Position numbers and translations under genes: made by a program
NCBI GenBank assembly: GCA_009697105.1
Contig: SIAQ01000002.1
Coordinates: forward strand, 50,030 to 114,029
DNA from: Gemmataceae bacterium
GTDB lineage: Bacteria; Planctomycetota; Planctomycetia; Gemmatales; Gemmataceae
Length of the DNA stretch: 64,000 bases
Direction of reading: 5' to 3'
Shown here: one piece after another, positions 35,713 through 45,130 of the stretch
Position numbering within the stretch: position 1 is the first letter of the stretch
Layout: the number at the start of each line of letters is the position of its first letter
Notes under the pieces: generated by a model
What the model saw: only the letters and a program-made list of their open reading frames with translations
Databases searched by the model: none
Told to the model about the DNA's origin: nothing

Positions 35713-36903
35713 ATGACTTCCCAAGAAACCATCGCGATCTTCGATAAATACGTCATCGGCAACTATCGCCGATATCCGGTGTCGCTTGTTCGTGGCGAGG
35801 GGTCGTACATCTGGGATGCGGAGGGCGTGCGCTATCTCGACCTGTTTCCGGGCTGGGGCTGCAATCTGATCGGGCATTGTCCGCCGCGCGTTTCGCAGGC
35901 GGTATCCGAACAAGTCGGTAAGCTGATTCACGTGCCGAATACCTGGTATATGGAAGCGCAAGGCCTGCTCGCTAAGGCACTGGTCGAACGCAGCGGACTG
36001 GACGCTCAGTGCTTCTTCTGCAACAGCGGCACCGAGGCGAACGAAGCCGCCATCAAACTTGCACGTCTCAACGGCAAGCCCAAGGGCCGCTACAAGATCA
36101 TCACGATGCTCAACAGCTTCCATGGCCGAACCTATGGTGCGTTGAGCGCCACCGCCCAGCCGAAGTATCACAAGGGCGTCGAGCCGATGCTGGCGGGGTT
36201 TCAGTATGCGCCGTTTGGCGATCTCGAAGCCGCGACGAAGCTTGTCGATGCGGAAACCTGCGCGATCATGATCGAGCCGATCCAGGGTGAAGGCGGGATC
36301 AACCTACCGCCTGCGGGATACCTCGAAGGATTGCGAACACTGTGCGATCAGCACGGCTTGATGTTGATCTTCGACGAAGTGCAGACCGGCATGGGCCGAA
36401 CCGGGACGTGGTTCGCTTTCCAAAACTTCGGTGTCGAGCCCGATGCTTTGACCTTGGCGAAAGCGTTGGCGGGCGGCGTGGCGTGCGGCGGGCTGCTGGC
36501 GAAACGCACCGTTGCCGACAAGCTCGTCCCAGGCACGCATGCCGCGACGTTCGGCGGCAATCCGATCGCCTGTGCCGCGGCGCTGGCGACGATCGACACC
36601 ATTGAGAAAGACAAGCTGCTGCCAAGAGCCGAGCATATCGCCAATGCCTTTCGTGCTCGCTTTGAAGCGCTGCAATCACGTTGCCCGCTAATCCAGCAGA
36701 TTCGCATCAAAGGCACGATGATCGGCGTCGAGCTTTCCATCGACGGCACGCCCATCGTCGACGCTTGCCTGAAACGCAAGCTGCTCATCAACTGCACGCA
36801 TGGCAACGTCATTCGACTGCTGCCCGCCCTGAATCTTCCCGATGACGCCCTGCACGCGGGCTGCGACATCATCGACGAGGTGCTGCTGGGGCAAAAGATT
36901 TAA
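35713..36903 (+). CDS. argD: Acetylornithine aminotransferase
   Basis: 396 residues. PLP-dependent class III aminotransferase that makes N-acetylornithine from acetylglutamate semialdehyde. Visible: CNSGTEANEAAIKLAR (phosphate cup), LIFDEVQTGMGRTG (Asp contacting the PLP nitrogen), TLAKALAGGVACGG (Schiff-base Lys) and HAATFGGNPIACAAAL. Also could use succinyl-diaminopimelate or ornithine as substrates, as the family does. Between argB and argF on the same strand. Confidence 0.94.
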   Translation: MTSQETIAIFDKYVIGNYRRYPVSLVRGEGSYIWDAEGVRYLDLFPGWGCNLIGHCPPRVSQAVSEQVGKLIHVPNTWYMEAQGLLAKALVERSGLDAQCFFCNSGTEANEAAIKLARLNGKPKGRYKIITMLNSFHGRTYGALSATAQPKYHKGVEPMLAGFQYAPFGDLEAATKLVDAETCAIMIEPIQGEGGINLPPAGYLEGLRTLCDQHGLMLIFDEVQTGMGRTGTWFAFQNFGVEPDALTLAKALAGGVACGGLLAKRTVADKLVPGTHAATFGGNPIACAAALATIDTIEKDKLLPRAEHIANAFRARFEALQSRCPLIQQIRIKGTMIGVELSIDGTPIVDACLKRKLLINCTHGNVIRLLPALNLPDDALHAGCDIIDEVLLGQKI

Positions 36904-36921
36904 TTTGTTAGTTATGGTATT

Positions 36922-36975
36922 CCGCTTGCGGCTTAGCGCTCGCAACACGCCGCCCGAGCGCTAAGCCGCAAGCGG
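36922..36975. repeat. Family B palindrome
   Basis: CCGCTTGCGGCTTAGCGCTC plus G at 36922-36942, perfect 21-bp complement at 36955-36975. Between argD and argF, 30 bases before the argF ATG. Confidence 0.96.
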
Positions 36976-37004
36976 AGGACGTGCTTTCCTTCGGAGATCG
37001 AACC

Positions 37005-37916
37005 ATGCGTCACTTCATCGATCTGCTTGATTGGGACGGGGAGCAAATCCTCAAACTTCTCAAAGATGCGACGCGCATCAAAAAAGCGACGCTCAAAGGC
37101 AAATGCAAGCCCGTGCTCAACGGCAAGATCCTTGGCATGGTCTTTGAAAAACCGTCACTCCGCACGCGCGTCAGCTTTCAAGCCGGCATGGCCCAGCTCG
37201 GCGGACAGGCGATCTTCCTCAACGGCACCGACGCCGGCCTGGGCAAGCGCGAAAGTCTACCCGACATCGTTCGCACCCTCTGCGAGTTCGTCGACGCCAT
37301 TGTGCTACGCACCTTCCAACACGATAACGTCACCGAATTCGCACGCTGGGCGTCGAAGCCCGTCATCAACGGCCTCTCCGATTACTACCACCCCTGCCAG
37401 GCAATCGGCGATCTGCTCACCATCCGCGAAGCGTTCGGCGATCTCGAAGGCCGAACGCTCGTCTTCGTGGGCGATGGCAACAATGTCGCGCGGTCGCTCG
37501 CCATCGCTTGTGGCAAAGTCGGTATGCGCTTCGTCCTGTCCGCACCGGAGGGATACCGCTTCGATCAGCCGTTCCTCGAAATCTACCAAACGCACGTGCG
37601 TGGCCAACTTGACGAAATCCACGATCCCACCAAGGCCGTCAAGGAAGCGGACATCATCTACACCGATGTCTGGGCGAGCATGGGCCAAGAGTCCGAAACC
37701 AAGGAACGCCTCAAGCACTTCGCGAAATACCAAGTCAACGCGGAGTTGCTCAAGCATGCGATGGACCACGTCAAGATCATGCACTGTCTGCCCGCGCACC
37801 GTGGCGAGGAGATCACCGACGACGTAATGGACGGCCCGCTCTCCGTCGCCTTCCCGCAAGCCGGCAACCGCATGCACGCCCAGAAAGCGCTGCTCGTTTG
37901 GGCGCTCGACGTTTAG
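37005..37916 (+). CDS. argF: Ornithine carbamoyltransferase
   Basis: 303 residues from ATG 37005 with GGAG eight bases upstream. Makes citrulline from ornithine and carbamoyl phosphate. Motifs: FEKPSLRTRVSFQAGM (SxRTR carbamoyl phosphate loop), DYYHPCQAIGDLLTI (HPxQ), and HCLPAHRGEEITDDVMDG (HCLP). Complete catalytic set. Third gene of the arginine run; argC, argJ, argG and argH are not in the window. Confidence 0.96.
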   Translation: MRHFIDLLDWDGEQILKLLKDATRIKKATLKGKCKPVLNGKILGMVFEKPSLRTRVSFQAGMAQLGGQAIFLNGTDAGLGKRESLPDIVRTLCEFVDAIVLRTFQHDNVTEFARWASKPVINGLSDYYHPCQAIGDLLTIREAFGDLEGRTLVFVGDGNNVARSLAIACGKVGMRFVLSAPEGYRFDQPFLEIYQTHVRGQLDEIHDPTKAVKEADIIYTDVWASMGQESETKERLKHFAKYQVNAELLKHAMDHVKIMHCLPAHRGEEITDDVMDGPLSVAFPQAGNRMHAQKALLVWALDV

Positions 37917-37945
37917 GAACGCCGAACGATCAATGTCCCGATTCC

Positions 37946-38001
37946 GCCGCTTGCGGCTTGGCGCTCGCAAGGCGCCACGCGAACGCTAAGCCGCGAGCGG
38001 C
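37946..38001. repeat. Family B palindrome
   Basis: Arms 37946-37968 and 37979-38001 with a few compensated and uncompensated changes (GGCTTGGCGCT / AACGCTAAGCC). Confidence 0.93.
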
Positions 38002-38027
38002 AAAACGAAACACGATATAATAGCGGC

Positions 38028-39329
38028 ATGGCACGCACATTGTCGATTCTTGCGATTTTGTTATTGGCCACAACCGCTCGCGCCGGCCTCTACTACTCCG
38101 GCGAATCGTACGCCGCGCTGCCCGCACAGTGGCGCGGATTTCTGCTCGACCATCGCCAACTGCGCAATATCGCCGTCAAGCCGAAGACCGAAGCCGAGGC
38201 GAGCGTATTGCGGCAAAGTTATCGCCGCGAAGCGGACAAGCTCGAAGCGCTCGCCAAGAAGAACACTCTCGACGCCGACGGCATCGCCGACCTTGGCGCG
38301 ATCTACGTGCGACTCGGCGAATCAGCACGCGCGATCGAATTGCTGCGCGCGGGCAGAACATCGCATCCGAATCATTTCGCCATCGCCGCCAATCTTGGCG
38401 CCGCCTGGCAGATGCTCGGCGACTATCAGCAAGCCGTCCTCTCGCTCGAACAGGCTGTGCAGTTGGCGCCGGGAAAGTTCCAAGCATTCGAGGACGCGCA
38501 TCTCAAGCTTGCGCGAAGTCGGTTGCGCTCGAACGCGGGCGATCTCGACGAACTCTTCGGCGTGCGCTTTGGCAACGACAAAAGCGAATACGAGCCTGGC
38601 AAATGGAGCACGGCGGAGCAGAAGAAATTGCCGAGCAAAGCGATCCCAATCGCGCAACAACTCGCCCTATGGTTCCCGGCCGATGGGCGTTTGCTTTGGC
38701 AGCTTGCCGAGTTGACGAACGCCCATGGCGACATTCGCAATGCCGCCGCGATGATGGAAGGTTGCGTCGTCCAGTTTGGTATGGCGCAACCGACGCTGCG
38801 CAAACGTCGGCAGATACTCCGCGCCGCCGCCGAAACCTTGGCCAGTCCGCCGCTCGGCGCCAAAGGGGAGCATGTCGATAAGCATGCAGGTACGATCGCC
38901 TTCCGCTCGCGTCGGCCTTTGCTGTCGAAGCTCGATTCCATTGGCCTGCCCGCGATCGATCCGAAGGGCGTGAACCCAGTGCCGTGGGAGCTGTTCGCTG
39001 ATACCGCGTTCGAGAAGCCGTTCAAGGTGACGTTTCCGAAATATCTGCGCGAACTGGAAGGCAAGCAGGTGTCGCTGCATGGTTTCATGTACCCGATGCG
39101 CGATGACCCGGACCTGCCCTCATTCCTGTTGATCGAAGCGCCGGTCGGCTGCTGGTACTGCGAAATGCCGGAGACGACGGGGATCGTCTACGTTGAAATG
39201 CCCGCAGGCCAGGCGACGCGGGTGCAGCGCGGTTTGGTGCGCGTCGTCGGTCGGCTGATCCTGAACACGAGCGACCCGGAAGAATTTTTGTACAGCGTGA
39301 AGGATGCGCGAGTCGGGGTCGTGGATTGA
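38028..39329 (+). CDS. Exported TPR protein with DUF3299-like C-terminal region
   Basis: 433 residues, ATG 38028 followed by a signal peptide (RTLSILAILLLATTARAG). Residues about 85-170 hold two or three tetratricopeptide repeats (ARAIELLRAGRTSHPNHFAI, GDYQQAVLSLEQAVQLAPGK). The C-terminal 110 residues (KYLRELEGKQVSLHGFMYPM ... GCWYCEMPETTGIVYVEM) resemble the DUF3299 domain found in exported proteins, here with a CWYC pair. Role unknown; likely periplasmic. Confidence 0.78.
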   Translation: MARTLSILAILLLATTARAGLYYSGESYAALPAQWRGFLLDHRQLRNIAVKPKTEAEASVLRQSYRREADKLEALAKKNTLDADGIADLGAIYVRLGESARAIELLRAGRTSHPNHFAIAANLGAAWQMLGDYQQAVLSLEQAVQLAPGKFQAFEDAHLKLARSRLRSNAGDLDELFGVRFGNDKSEYEPGKWSTAEQKKLPSKAIPIAQQLALWFPADGRLLWQLAELTNAHGDIRNAAAMMEGCVVQFGMAQPTLRKRRQILRAAAETLASPPLGAKGEHVDKHAGTIAFRSRRPLLSKLDSIGLPAIDPKGVNPVPWELFADTAFEKPFKVTFPKYLRELEGKQVSLHGFMYPMRDDPDLPSFLLIEAPVGCWYCEMPETTGIVYVEMPAGQATRVQRGLVRVVGRLILNTSDPEEFLYSVKDARVGVVD

Positions 39330-39350
39330 ATGCTCGCCGCATTCGTGTTT

Positions 39351-39405
39351 GCCGCTTGCGGCTTAGCGCTCGCAAGTGCCCGCGCGAGCGCAATGCCGCA
39401 AGCCG
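39351..39405. repeat. Family B palindrome
   Basis: GCCGCTTGCGGCTTAGCGCT plus CGC on the left; right arm GCGAGCGCAATGCCGCAAGC shows a few mutations. Confidence 0.92.
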
Positions 39406-39514
39406 TGGAAACGGAATGCGAACAAACGCTTGCCAACGACAAACAAACACGCTAGATTGATATTTCCCAATGGGTCCAACCGTAGCCGTATTTGATACCA
39501 CAAGGAACCAGGCA

Positions 39515-39811
39515 ATGCCTCATCTGAAAAGTGCGAAGAAGCGGATGCGCCAAAATGAGAAACGCCGCGACCACAACCGCGACGTGAAGAAGGCGCTTCG
39601 CAAACAGCTGAAGACCGTCCTCGAAGTCGCCGGCGAAAAGACGCTTGTCGTCGAGACGCTGAAAAAGGAAGTCACCGCAGCCGTCAAGAAGCTCGACAAG
39701 GCGGCGGCCCGCGGCGTTATCCACAAGAACATGGCGGCGCGCAAGAAATCGCAGATCGCACGTCTCGTCAACGCCAAGACCAAGCCCGCCGCAGCGGCGC
39801 CTGCCAAGTAA
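39515..39811 (+). CDS. rpsT: 30S ribosomal protein S20
   Basis: 98 residues from ATG 39515; AAGGA upstream. Very basic, with the family pattern MPHLKSAKKRMRQNEKRRDH and GVIHKNMAARKKSQIARLVN, ending in an A/P/K tail. Binds 16S rRNA early in 30S assembly. Single gene with its own upstream region. Confidence 0.95.
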   Translation: MPHLKSAKKRMRQNEKRRDHNRDVKKALRKQLKTVLEVAGEKTLVVETLKKEVTAAVKKLDKAAARGVIHKNMAARKKSQIARLVNAKTKPAAAAPAK

Positions 39812-39830
39812 CGGCCTGGCTGATCAGAAA

Positions 39831-39926
39831 TTAACCACGAAACACTCGAAATACACGAAAAAGAGGATGGATCAGGGATTCCATTCTCTCACATTTTTTT
39901 GTGTATGCTGAGTTTGTCGTGGTTAA
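39831..39926. repeat. Inverted tract TTAACCACGA / TCGTGGTTAA
   Basis: Perfect 10-bp outer arms and an AT-rich inner part with weak pairing. After rpsT. Confidence 0.75.
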
Positions 39927-40016
39927 TTGCATTTGATTAGCAAGCCTTTTCGCGCGAACTGCTCTTTTCTTTTCTTTCCGTTCACGGTATGCCTTCCGAT
40001 CTTGGAGGGCATCCGT

Positions 40017-40667
40017 ATGTTGCTGCGCCTGATTTTGCCGAGCTTGATCGCCATTGCGATGCTCGGTTGTATGACGACCAATGACGAACGCTGGCGTGGT
40101 TACAATGACGACGGCGTTCACCTCTTTGCCGCCGGCGAATTTGGCAAGGCTCTCGAATGCTTTGACCTCGCCCTCACCCTTCATCCGCACGACTCGGTAA
40201 TTCTTTACAACATGGGCCAATGCTACGAGCGCCAGGGCGATCTTCCGCGGGCTGAGCAATACTACGCAAGTTGCGTTGAACGCGATGCCAAGCACGCTGA
40301 CGCTCGGCTTGCCCTTATTACGATCCAATACCGCACCGGCCGTACCGGCGCCGCTAATCTCGTCATCGAGGATTGGCTCAAACAGCAACCGACCACCGCC
40401 GATGCCTTGGTCGCTGACGCCTGGCGCCTGCGCCAACAGCGTGCGATCCCGGCTGCCCAAGCGCGTTTGCATCAAGCGTTGTCGCTCGATCGCAATAATC
40501 GGCGAGCGCTGACCGAATTGGCGATCCTCTACGAATTGCAGGGCCTGCCCGACCGCTCACTTGCGCTCTATGAGCAAATCCTTGAACGCGAACCGACCCA
40601 GATCGACATTGCCGACCGCGTCGCCCAGCTGCGTGCCCGAGGTGTGAAGCTGCCGACGCCGAAATGA
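40017..40667 (+). CDS. TPR lipoprotein
   Basis: 216 residues from ATG 40017 with GGAGG at 40004-40008. Signal peptide ends in lipobox AMLGC (Cys18 probable lipidation site). At least four tetratricopeptide repeats (LFAAGEFGKALECFDLALTL, YERQGDLPRAEQYYASCVER, and two further ones). TPR lipoproteins often assemble cell-envelope complexes; the partner is unknown. Confidence 0.85.
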   Translation: MLLRLILPSLIAIAMLGCMTTNDERWRGYNDDGVHLFAAGEFGKALECFDLALTLHPHDSVILYNMGQCYERQGDLPRAEQYYASCVERDAKHADARLALITIQYRTGRTGAANLVIEDWLKQQPTTADALVADAWRLRQQRAIPAAQARLHQALSLDRNNRRALTELAILYELQGLPDRSLALYEQILEREPTQIDIADRVAQLRARGVKLPTPK

Positions 40668-40688
40668 ATCCAACCCAACTTTCGTATT

Positions 40689-40742
40689 CCGCTTGCAGCT
40701 TAGCTCTCGTTCGCCGCCGTGTGAGCGCTAGGCCGCGAGCGG
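40689..40742. repeat. Family B palindrome, diverged
   Basis: CCGCTTGCAGCTTAGCTCTC left, GTGAGCGCTAGGCCGCGAGC plus GG right. Confidence 0.9.
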
Positions 40743-40861
40743 AAGAGGCTTTCCATCCCAAATTGATTCCGCGCAAGTTTCCCCTTCTCAATCGTTCTCC
40801 TGGTGTCTCAAGCCAACGCCCTCAGCTTGACCAATACAAACAACGGATCGGGAGAAGAACA

Positions 40862-41383
40862 ATGCGTGCTTTCATCGCTGGTGCAGTTCTGACTGTGGCT
40901 ATTCTGACGGTTAATCCCGTCTCGGCCACCCCTCACCATGGTCGATACGAATCGCTGGTGGATCGCTGGTATCACCGCTACCTCGGTCGACATGTTGATC
41001 CGGTCGGACTACACGACCATGTGCAATCGCTGCATTGCGGCGTGCCACGAGAAGCCGTCGAGGCGTCAATTCTGGACAGTAGGGAATACTACCATCGTGC
41101 CGGCAGCACAGCGGAGGGATTTGTCGCCGCCCTGTATCGTGATGTGCTTGGCCGCGGCATCTCGATTCATGAACTGCGGCGCGAAGCCGAGCACGTTCAG
41201 ATTCATGGTCGGATGCACGCGATTCGCCACGTTCTGCGTGAACGCTCTGGGACGGTGACCTCGTCGTACGCGCCGCCGGTGATTGTGACGCATCCCAGCG
41301 TAATCGTGCCGAGCTATCGCCATGGTCCGGTGATAATCGATCCGCTGCCCGCGATCTCGATACGGTTCAATTTTGGCCGATAG
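40862..41383 (+). CDS. Exported DUF4214-like protein
   Basis: 173 residues from ATG 40862 with GGGAGAAG upstream. Signal peptide (RAFIAGAVLTVAILTVNPVSA). Two copies of the DUF4214-type pattern: WYHRYLGRHVDPVGLHDHVQ and ALYRDVLGRGISIHELRREA, each followed by a helix. DUF4214 domains occur in surface and S-layer-type proteins, where their function is unknown. The C-terminus is low-complexity V/P/H-rich. Confidence 0.75.
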   Translation: MRAFIAGAVLTVAILTVNPVSATPHHGRYESLVDRWYHRYLGRHVDPVGLHDHVQSLHCGVPREAVEASILDSREYYHRAGSTAEGFVAALYRDVLGRGISIHELRREAEHVQIHGRMHAIRHVLRERSGTVTSSYAPPVIVTHPSVIVPSYRHGPVIIDPLPAISIRFNFGR

Positions 41384-41394
41384 GGATGAAATTG

Positions 41395-41456
41395 TACGAG
41401 CCGGAAGCGTAAGCGACGGATTTCGATCAATCCGTCGCTTACGCTTCCGGCTCGTA
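41395..41456. repeat. Perfect 28-bp palindrome, family H
   Basis: TACGAGCCGGAAGCGTAAGC (arm 41395-41422) and its complement at 41429-41456, six-base loop. Between convergent genes; single copy in this window. Confidence 0.96.
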
Positions 41457-41524
41457 ATTTGACTAGGTTTTTCGTGTTCGCAGTTTGTTTAGGATTTCGA
41501 GTTTCGTATTTCGGATTCTCCCCG

Positions 41525-42724
41525 TCATGCCACCTGCTTGCGTTTCATCGCCTCGGTGCAGACGCTCATGAGTTGCCGATAATGCAGGTCAAAGGTCCAT
41601 TGGGCAGCGGTGCGGCGAGCAGCTTGCGAAAACGCCTGTCGGCGCTGGCTGTCGAGCATCTGCGCCATGCACCAGCCAAGTTCCTGATGATCGTGCGGAT
41701 CGCTGACGACGTACCCCTCTTGCATCGGCGGCGTCGGATGAAGCAGTTCGCTGGCGCCGTTGAAGCGTGTCGTGATGATCGGCAAGCCGCACGCCAGCCC
41801 TTCGAGCACGACCAGCGAGCAGGGATCGTAGAACGTCGGATGGACGAGAAAATCAGAAGCGAAGTAAGCGTTGCGCATCTCCGGGCAGTAGCCGACGAAT
41901 TGCACGTGATCCTCGATGCCCAGGTTGCGAGCCAATTGGACATAAGAGCCGGAGTCGGGGTGGCCGACGATCATTAGCCGAAACCGTGGCTTGCCTTCGA
42001 GCCATTGCGGATTCGATACGAGCCGTTTCGTCGCGTGCAACAACGGCTCTAGACCTTTCAGATAATAATTCATTGCGGCGAAGAGGCCGACAACTTCGTC
42101 CGCGCCGATGCCGACCTGTTCGCGATACAGCGATCGACATTTGAGGCGATCCTGCTCCGGGAAGCGGTGCGGATCGATCGCGCTACGCACGACATTGAGT
42201 TGGCCCGGCGCGACATGGTAGTAGCGGAGAAAATGTTCGCGGACCATGTGGCTGTTGACGATGATCGTCGGCGGATTGGCGCCGAGATACTGCACGCGCT
42301 CAAGCAGCGAAAATGACCAATGGGCCATGTCGAGCCATTTCCCGAGGCGCGCCATGTGGCGGTGGAATCGGTTGGAGTGTTTACGCAGGTTGTGCTGGGC
42401 GCAGGCGATATGCAGGCCGCCCTGGGGATAAAGTATGTCCTGGCCCCAGGTCTTGTCGAAGCCGATGGTGACGTCGTGGGTCGTTTCCGCCAGAGCGCGG
42501 TTGCAGTTGCGACCGAAGAGCCATGGTTTCAGAAAGCGCGGCGCCCAGGGCGTCGGAATGTGATGGAACTGAATGCCTTCGGGGAGCAATTTCGCGTCCC
42601 ATCGGCAGGCATAGACGTGGACTTCATGGCGATCCGCCAGCAATCGGCGCGCGAGATCGGCGATGTAGGTTTCACACCCACCTCGAGCCGGCAGCACGCT
42701 TTCATAGCAAAAGGCGATTTTCAT
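41525..42724 (-). CDS. Glycosyltransferase family 4 (GT-B) protein
   Basis: 399 residues. MKIAFCYESVLPARGGCETY is the usual GT4 start with the GGxE loop. A nucleotide-sugar site is visible as PCSLVVLEGLACGLPIITTR (E-x7-E type) and GASELLHPTP. Likely adds a sugar to the LPS core, since it ends the minus-strand run lpxK - DHS-like - hldE - waaF - two WaaP-type kinases. Donor and acceptor cannot be told. Confidence 0.9.
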   Translation of the reverse strand: MKIAFCYESVLPARGGCETYIADLARRLLADRHEVHVYACRWDAKLLPEGIQFHHIPTPWAPRFLKPWLFGRNCNRALAETTHDVTIGFDKTWGQDILYPQGGLHIACAQHNLRKHSNRFHRHMARLGKWLDMAHWSFSLLERVQYLGANPPTIIVNSHMVREHFLRYYHVAPGQLNVVRSAIDPHRFPEQDRLKCRSLYREQVGIGADEVVGLFAAMNYYLKGLEPLLHATKRLVSNPQWLEGKPRFRLMIVGHPDSGSYVQLARNLGIEDHVQFVGYCPEMRNAYFASDFLVHPTFYDPCSLVVLEGLACGLPIITTRFNGASELLHPTPPMQEGYVVSDPHDHQELGWCMAQMLDSQRRQAFSQAARRTAAQWTFDLHYRQLMSVCTEAMKRKQVA

Positions 42725-42775
42725 TCGAAAATCCTTTTGGGCCGTCAGTTTGTAGGGTCGGTCTCAGGCACGTCG

Positions 42776-43702
42776 TCACGAATTTCCCAAAGGGTGTTTC
42801 TCGTTATGTTCTCGATAACGCCAGCCGCGATATCGGGCGACACCGCGTAGAAATCGGCTGCGCCGGGAACGGCGGTCGAGTCCGCGGTAGGCGCGCCAAA
42901 ATCGCAGCCGATCACGGGCGTCGATTCCTTCGACTTCCGAAGAAAATAGCAGCTGACCCAAATCCTTGGATACCCAGAAGGCACGCGTCAGCGAATGTTG
43001 CGTCAGGCGGTGGAAATCAATCAAAAAGACGCGATTCCGCCAATTGGGAATACAAAATAGATCGTCGCGATGGATGAAGAAATGACACAAATAGAAGTCC
43101 TTGTGGAAGCTATTCTTGTCGTGTAGCAGCCGCGCCATCCGAGCAATCTCTTTTACCAGACCGTTCTTCCATTTGCGAAAGGTCAGCGGGTCGAGGTGCC
43201 GGTCCGCCTGCGGGATCGCTTGATGCAAAGGCAGCATGTTGGTCAGTTCTTCGATTGCCAGGAAGCTTTGCAGTTTGCCCCACGGTCCCAGGAATTCGCC
43301 GGCGGCGACGACGCGTGGCACACAGATGCCTTGCTCGTGCGCCCATTCGAGATTGCGCCGTTCGAGCATGCCTGGCGACCAGTTGCCTTCGGGCCAAAAC
43401 GCCGCCAGGATGCCGTGCCACAATGGCAGCTGATAGTGACGCTTGAGATAGACAGGAAGTTGGCGACCGTCCGTTTCGAGAATCCATCGACCTGTCGATC
43501 GGCCTTGCTTGGCGTTGAAGTCATCGGTGACATCGGCGGCCATGATGTGGTCTGGCCAATCGCTGCCGACGAATTCACTCCAGTCCGCACGCGCGTATAG
43601 CCGCCGAACACCGGTGAACAGCCGTTGGAAAAACGTTCCAGTGTCCATCGACGTTGGCGTGTCGACTGCGGCGTGCGGCTCGGTCTGCAAAGCTTGACTC
43701 AT
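42776..43702 (-). CDS. WaaP/Kdo-kinase family lipopolysaccharide core kinase (first copy)
   Basis: 308 residues. Protein-kinase-like fold: RWILETDGRQLPVYLKRHYQ (nucleotide-binding lysine in LKRH), HKDFYLCHFFIHRDDLF (catalytic-loop H-K-D) and FLIDFHRL (metal-binding D). Such kinases phosphorylate heptose in the LPS core. 31 bases shorter than its upstream neighbour gene's gap suggests tight linkage; the two kinases are clearly diverged from one another. Confidence 0.85.
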   Translation of the reverse strand: MSQALQTEPHAAVDTPTSMDTGTFFQRLFTGVRRLYARADWSEFVGSDWPDHIMAADVTDDFNAKQGRSTGRWILETDGRQLPVYLKRHYQLPLWHGILAAFWPEGNWSPGMLERRNLEWAHEQGICVPRVVAAGEFLGPWGKLQSFLAIEELTNMLPLHQAIPQADRHLDPLTFRKWKNGLVKEIARMARLLHDKNSFHKDFYLCHFFIHRDDLFCIPNWRNRVFLIDFHRLTQHSLTRAFWVSKDLGQLLFSSEVEGIDARDRLRFWRAYRGLDRRSRRSRFLRGVARYRGWRYREHNEKHPLGNS

Positions 43703-43755
43703 TGGGGTCGCCTACCTTTGCCACCTGCGGGCGTGAGAGTATATCTGGGCGATCG

Positions 43756-45129
43756 TCATTCTTGCATTGTCGACTGCGTTGCGGCGATTGCACGCCACGG
43801 GGTGAAGTCGCGAATCAAGCGGTCGGGATGGTCGAGGATTACTTGGCCGGTACTCTCGGTTACGCCGAGAATATCCCACCAGGAGTCCGGCGTGTCGATG
43901 CCTAACCCGGCTGCGCTGATTTTCTCAATTAAATCGTCGGCCTGGCGCGACAACTCCGCACAGCGATCCATGGAGGCCGACTGCAGCGCCTGGCTCAACG
44001 AAATCGTGGCCGGCGATATCGTGAGAAGCAGCACGCGCTCGGCGGATCGCGCCGCCGCCAGGAGACGTACGCCAGGTACGTGGAAGCGATGTAAGAGAAA
44101 TATCTTATGCGCGAGTTCCGGCAGTTGCCAATCCACGCCGCGCTTTTCGGAGGCAGGTTCGATCCCGACACGTTGCGAATCATCCAGATCGGTCAGCTGA
44201 ATTTCCGTGTCGGAGTCTGGCCAACTGAGCAGCCATGCCGGCAGCAGGCCTTTCTTGTCGTCATGGAAAGAGCGAATGACGAGCAAGCGTCCGTCACACA
44301 TCGGTACGAATTGCTGATCGCAACCAGGAATCGCCAGCTGCCTCGCCTCGCGAATCTGCCGACGGCCTCGCAACCGATCGGACTCGTGGCGTATCTGTTC
44401 TGCCAGGCGCGGTAACGGCGGACAGCATGCGCGATCCGTTAACGCATTGCGGTAGGCACGCAGACAGCGCATGCGTAAACGATCCGATGCCAACGACTCG
44501 TGCAGCGTTGCGTCAAGCCTGGCAAGATCGCGTCGGCGCGTATGCCAACCGAGCACGGGACTGTGGCGAGTGCGTTGCCAATCCAGAATGCAGATTGGGT
44601 TATTGCGGGCATCGGGACCAACGAGCACATGCTTCCCGAAAAGGTCCGGATGCGCGAACCCGGCGTCATGCGTTTTCGCCAGCATCGCTCCGAGCGCATC
44701 CGCCAAGGCCGATCGGCATACGATGTCGCACGCATCGCGCAGCCAGTCTCGCAGATCGACTTTATTCGATTCATCGCGGGTGACGACGAACGCCTCGCGG
44801 TCGGCTTCGCCCAGGGCGACAACCTGCGGGCAGGCGATGCCGTGCTTCGCCAACGCCTGCAACGTGGCGGCCTCGCGCACGGCGTTCGCACACCACCCAA
44901 AGCCATGCCAGGCGTTGCGAAATCGATCGCGCCAAGTTACCCAGCGATCCTTCTTGATGTAGAATCGATGCGTCTCACCGTGGCCGTCTTCCACGCAAAT
45001 CTGCTCTACATGCCTGGTGCGATGCCGATTGACGACAACGCCGGCGACGCGCAGCATCGCCTCGGCCGAGGTCCAACCTCGTTCGCGGAATGCCGCTTCA
45101 AATGTAGGCATGATCTCGATCCAGTTCAT
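43756..45129 (-). CDS. WaaP/Kdo-kinase-like protein (second copy, longer)
   Basis: 457 residues. N-terminal kinase half: FYIKKDRW (lysine), GFAHPDLFGKHVLV (catalytic loop, H-P-D in place of H-K-D) and ICILDWQRTR (metal Asp). The C-terminal 200 residues (from about RRQIREARQLAIPGCDQQFV) form a second, less conserved domain not seen in the first copy. It starts one base after the waaF stop codon, so translation is coupled. Probably an LPS-core kinase; the second domain may set specificity. Confidence 0.82.
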   Translation of the reverse strand: MNWIEIMPTFEAAFRERGWTSAEAMLRVAGVVVNRHRTRHVEQICVEDGHGETHRFYIKKDRWVTWRDRFRNAWHGFGWCANAVREAATLQALAKHGIACPQVVALGEADREAFVVTRDESNKVDLRDWLRDACDIVCRSALADALGAMLAKTHDAGFAHPDLFGKHVLVGPDARNNPICILDWQRTRHSPVLGWHTRRRDLARLDATLHESLASDRLRMRCLRAYRNALTDRACCPPLPRLAEQIRHESDRLRGRRQIREARQLAIPGCDQQFVPMCDGRLLVIRSFHDDKKGLLPAWLLSWPDSDTEIQLTDLDDSQRVGIEPASEKRGVDWQLPELAHKIFLLHRFHVPGVRLLAAARSAERVLLLTISPATISLSQALQSASMDRCAELSRQADDLIEKISAAGLGIDTPDSWWDILGVTESTGQVILDHPDRLIRDFTPWRAIAATQSTMQE

Positions 45130-45130
45130 A

